Positions 62,760 through 64,000 of a DNA stretch of 64,000 nucleotides are shown here, one piece after another (position 1 is the stretch's first letter; the number at the start of each line of letters is the position of its first letter). Source of the DNA: Sesamum alatum (taxonomy: Eukaryota > Streptophyta > Magnoliopsida > Lamiales > Pedaliaceae). Location: assembly GCA_034509735.1 (NCBI GenBank), contig JACGWO010000008.1, positions 15,077,864 through 15,141,863 on the forward strand, written 5' to 3'. The notes below the pieces were generated by a model, which was not told the origin of the DNA, did no database searches, and was given only the letters and a program-made list of their open reading frames with translations. The position numbers were made by a program, and so were the translations under genes.

Positions 62760-63160
62760 TATTTCCAAATAATTTAATTGAGACTGATGCTTGTGACAAA
62801 GGAATTGGTGATGTTATGATACAAGAAGGAAGGCCCATTGCCTACTTAAGCAAGGTTTTGGGGATTAGGAACCAGGGGCTATCAGTGTATGGGAAGGTGT
62901 TCCTAGCCATCTTAATGGCAATTTCTAAGTGGAAGGACTACCTGGTGGGACATCACTTCATTATAAGGACCGACCTGGTGGGACATCACTTCATTATACG
63001 GACCGACCAACAGAGTCTGAAGCACATCTTAGAGGAAAGAGTGGACGCCATGCCAGCAGGAATGGATCTCTAAAAATTTGGGGCTGGATTATGAGGTACA
63101 CTACAAGAAGGTGAGTGATAACAGAGTTGTTGACGCCCTTTCCAGAAGAGAACATGGTGA
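62760..63160 (+). pseudogene. gypsy RNase H with 33-bp internal tandem duplication
   Basis: TDACDKGIGDVMIQEGRPIA with the catalytic Asp is followed by YLSKVLGIRNQGLSVYGK. Then LVGHHFIIRTD occurs twice in tandem (62,942-62,974 and 62,975-63,007) before QQSLKHILEERVD. The following tail NRVVDALSRREH is the usual RNase H-integrase link, in another frame. Confidence 0.88.
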
Positions 63161-63339
63161 GTTATCCCATATCACACTCATCATTCCTAATTGGATCTCT
63201 GAGGTACAAAAGAGTTATGAACAGATGATGAGCTGCAGCCAATCATTCCAACCAAGACCATTAAATAGGATGTAGAACCTGAATACAACTTGGAAAATAG
63301 TATTCTAAGGAAGTGAAGAAGACTCTGTATAGGAGGCAA

Positions 63340-63838
63340 CACTGGCTTAATGGAAAAAAATCATCAGGAAATTACATGATTCATCGTTAGTTGGACACTC
63401 TGGGATAGTTGGAACTCACCACAGTGTTAAGAGCATGTTCTACTGGGCCAAATTAAAATATGATGTGATGGAATAGGTGAAGAGTTGTGAATGTGTGTCA
63501 AAAGGTCAAAGAATGATAGGGTACTCTATCCTTGATTCCTATAGCCACTAGAAATCCCTAGTCAAGCCTAGTCCAGCATCAACATGGACTTCATTGCAGG
63601 ATTTCTCAAATCTGAAGGGACGAATTGTATATTAATCATAGTAGTCAGACTGACTAAAGATGCCCATTTTGTAAGGATAAGCTACCCCTACACTGTAGAA
63701 ATTGTTGCTAGAATCTTCCTGGAGAATATCTATAAGTTACATGGGTTGCCTACTAGTATTGTGTCTGGCAGAGATAGATCTTTACAAGATAATTTGGAGG
63801 TATTTAGAACCTTGGGGTTAACTTGGACCTATTGACAG
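63340..63838 (+). pseudogene. gypsy integrase, N-terminal and core part
   Basis: The HHCC finger region reads GHSGIVGTHHSVKSMFYW then VKSCECVSK, with the CX2C pair shifted. The core begins MDFIAGFLKSEGTNCILIIV (63,584), with the first Asp and, later, HGLPTSIVSGRDRS with the second. A TGA ends the frame at 63,835. The remaining core and chromodomain region, if any, lie beyond 64,000. Confidence 0.83.
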
Positions 63839-64000
63839 CCTACCACCTTTAGTCAGATGGACAAACATAATGGGTGAACAAATGCCTGGAAACCTACCTC
63901 AAGTGCATGTGTCATTTAAAGCCAAAACAGTGCAGTAGATGGCTAGCTCTAGTAGAGCACTAGTATAACAAAAACTTCCATCTAGCTTAAAGCGTACGCC

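Larger units (their letters stand above)
60378..64000 (+). mobile_element. Ty3/gypsy chromovirus-like gag-pol remnant, continues past window
   Basis: In order on plus: gag, a degenerate zinc knuckle, protease, RT, RNase H and integrase, the gypsy order. Numerous stops and frameshifts break every domain. It follows directly on the 3' TSD of the nested element, so the insertion target was the outer LTR/leader joined to this gag. The right end is outside the window. Confidence 0.9.

Overview
This is nuclear DNA of a flowering plant, almost certainly a eudicot. It is AT-rich, has GT..AG introns, plant-type genes, LTR retrotransposons, MITEs and (TA)n tracts, and no prokaryotic operon structure. 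I cannot name the species.

Layout. 1-2.44 kb: a decayed Ty1/copia fragment (minus). 2.44-15.9 kb: two inverted, partial copies of a RuvB-like AAA+ ATPase gene (RUVBL1/RIN1) forming a palindrome with its apex near 8.17 kb, followed by a tRNA nucleotidyltransferase (CCA-adding enzyme) gene on plus (14.6-19.9 kb). 21.0-25.8 kb: the only full-length RUVBL1 copy (12 exons, minus). 26.4-27.5 kb: a hAT-type MITE. 28.6-31.1 kb: a YrdC/Sua5 threonylcarbamoyl-AMP synthase gene (minus). 32.4-34.55 kb: a RING-CH (RINGv) membrane E3 ligase gene (minus) that has lost one exon and its 5' end. 34.55-43.77 kb: an inverted copy of the 11.1-15.9 kb block, which then folds back in a second palindrome (apex near 39.99 kb) with two more RUVBL1 fragments. 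In total there are five RUVBL1 copies, one of them full length. 43.8-45.05 kb: a truncated copia element with one LTR. 45.7-47.7 kb: two fold-back MITEs with 9-bp target duplications. 48.5-49.1 kb: an intact 197-aa membrane-protein gene. 49.3-51.1 kb: a compact 1.8-kb LTR element with one long ORF. 51.26-64 kb: an Athila-type LTR and leader abutting a chromovirus-like gag-pol relic, split by a complete 7.7-kb non-autonomous Athila-type element (TSD CCAAT).

How it fits together. The ancestral core looks like CCA enzyme (+), RUVBL1 (-), YrdC (-), RINGv (-). Inverted duplications copied the RUVBL1 5' half with its promoter, and parts of its neighbours, giving two long hairpin-capable loci. Almost every conserved gene carries 1-nt indels, often in homopolymers, and the most similar repeat arms differ mainly by homopolymer length. 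Part of the apparent gene death may therefore be consensus error. Some damage is not explained that way: a nonsense codon, lost splice sites, a missing exon, a 7-nt deletion and Walker A substitutions.

The strongest candidates for new biology are the RUVBL1 palindromes (possible hairpin siRNA source, exon-limited gene conversion) and the apparent Athila/chromovirus chimera. Neither is proven by sequence alone.
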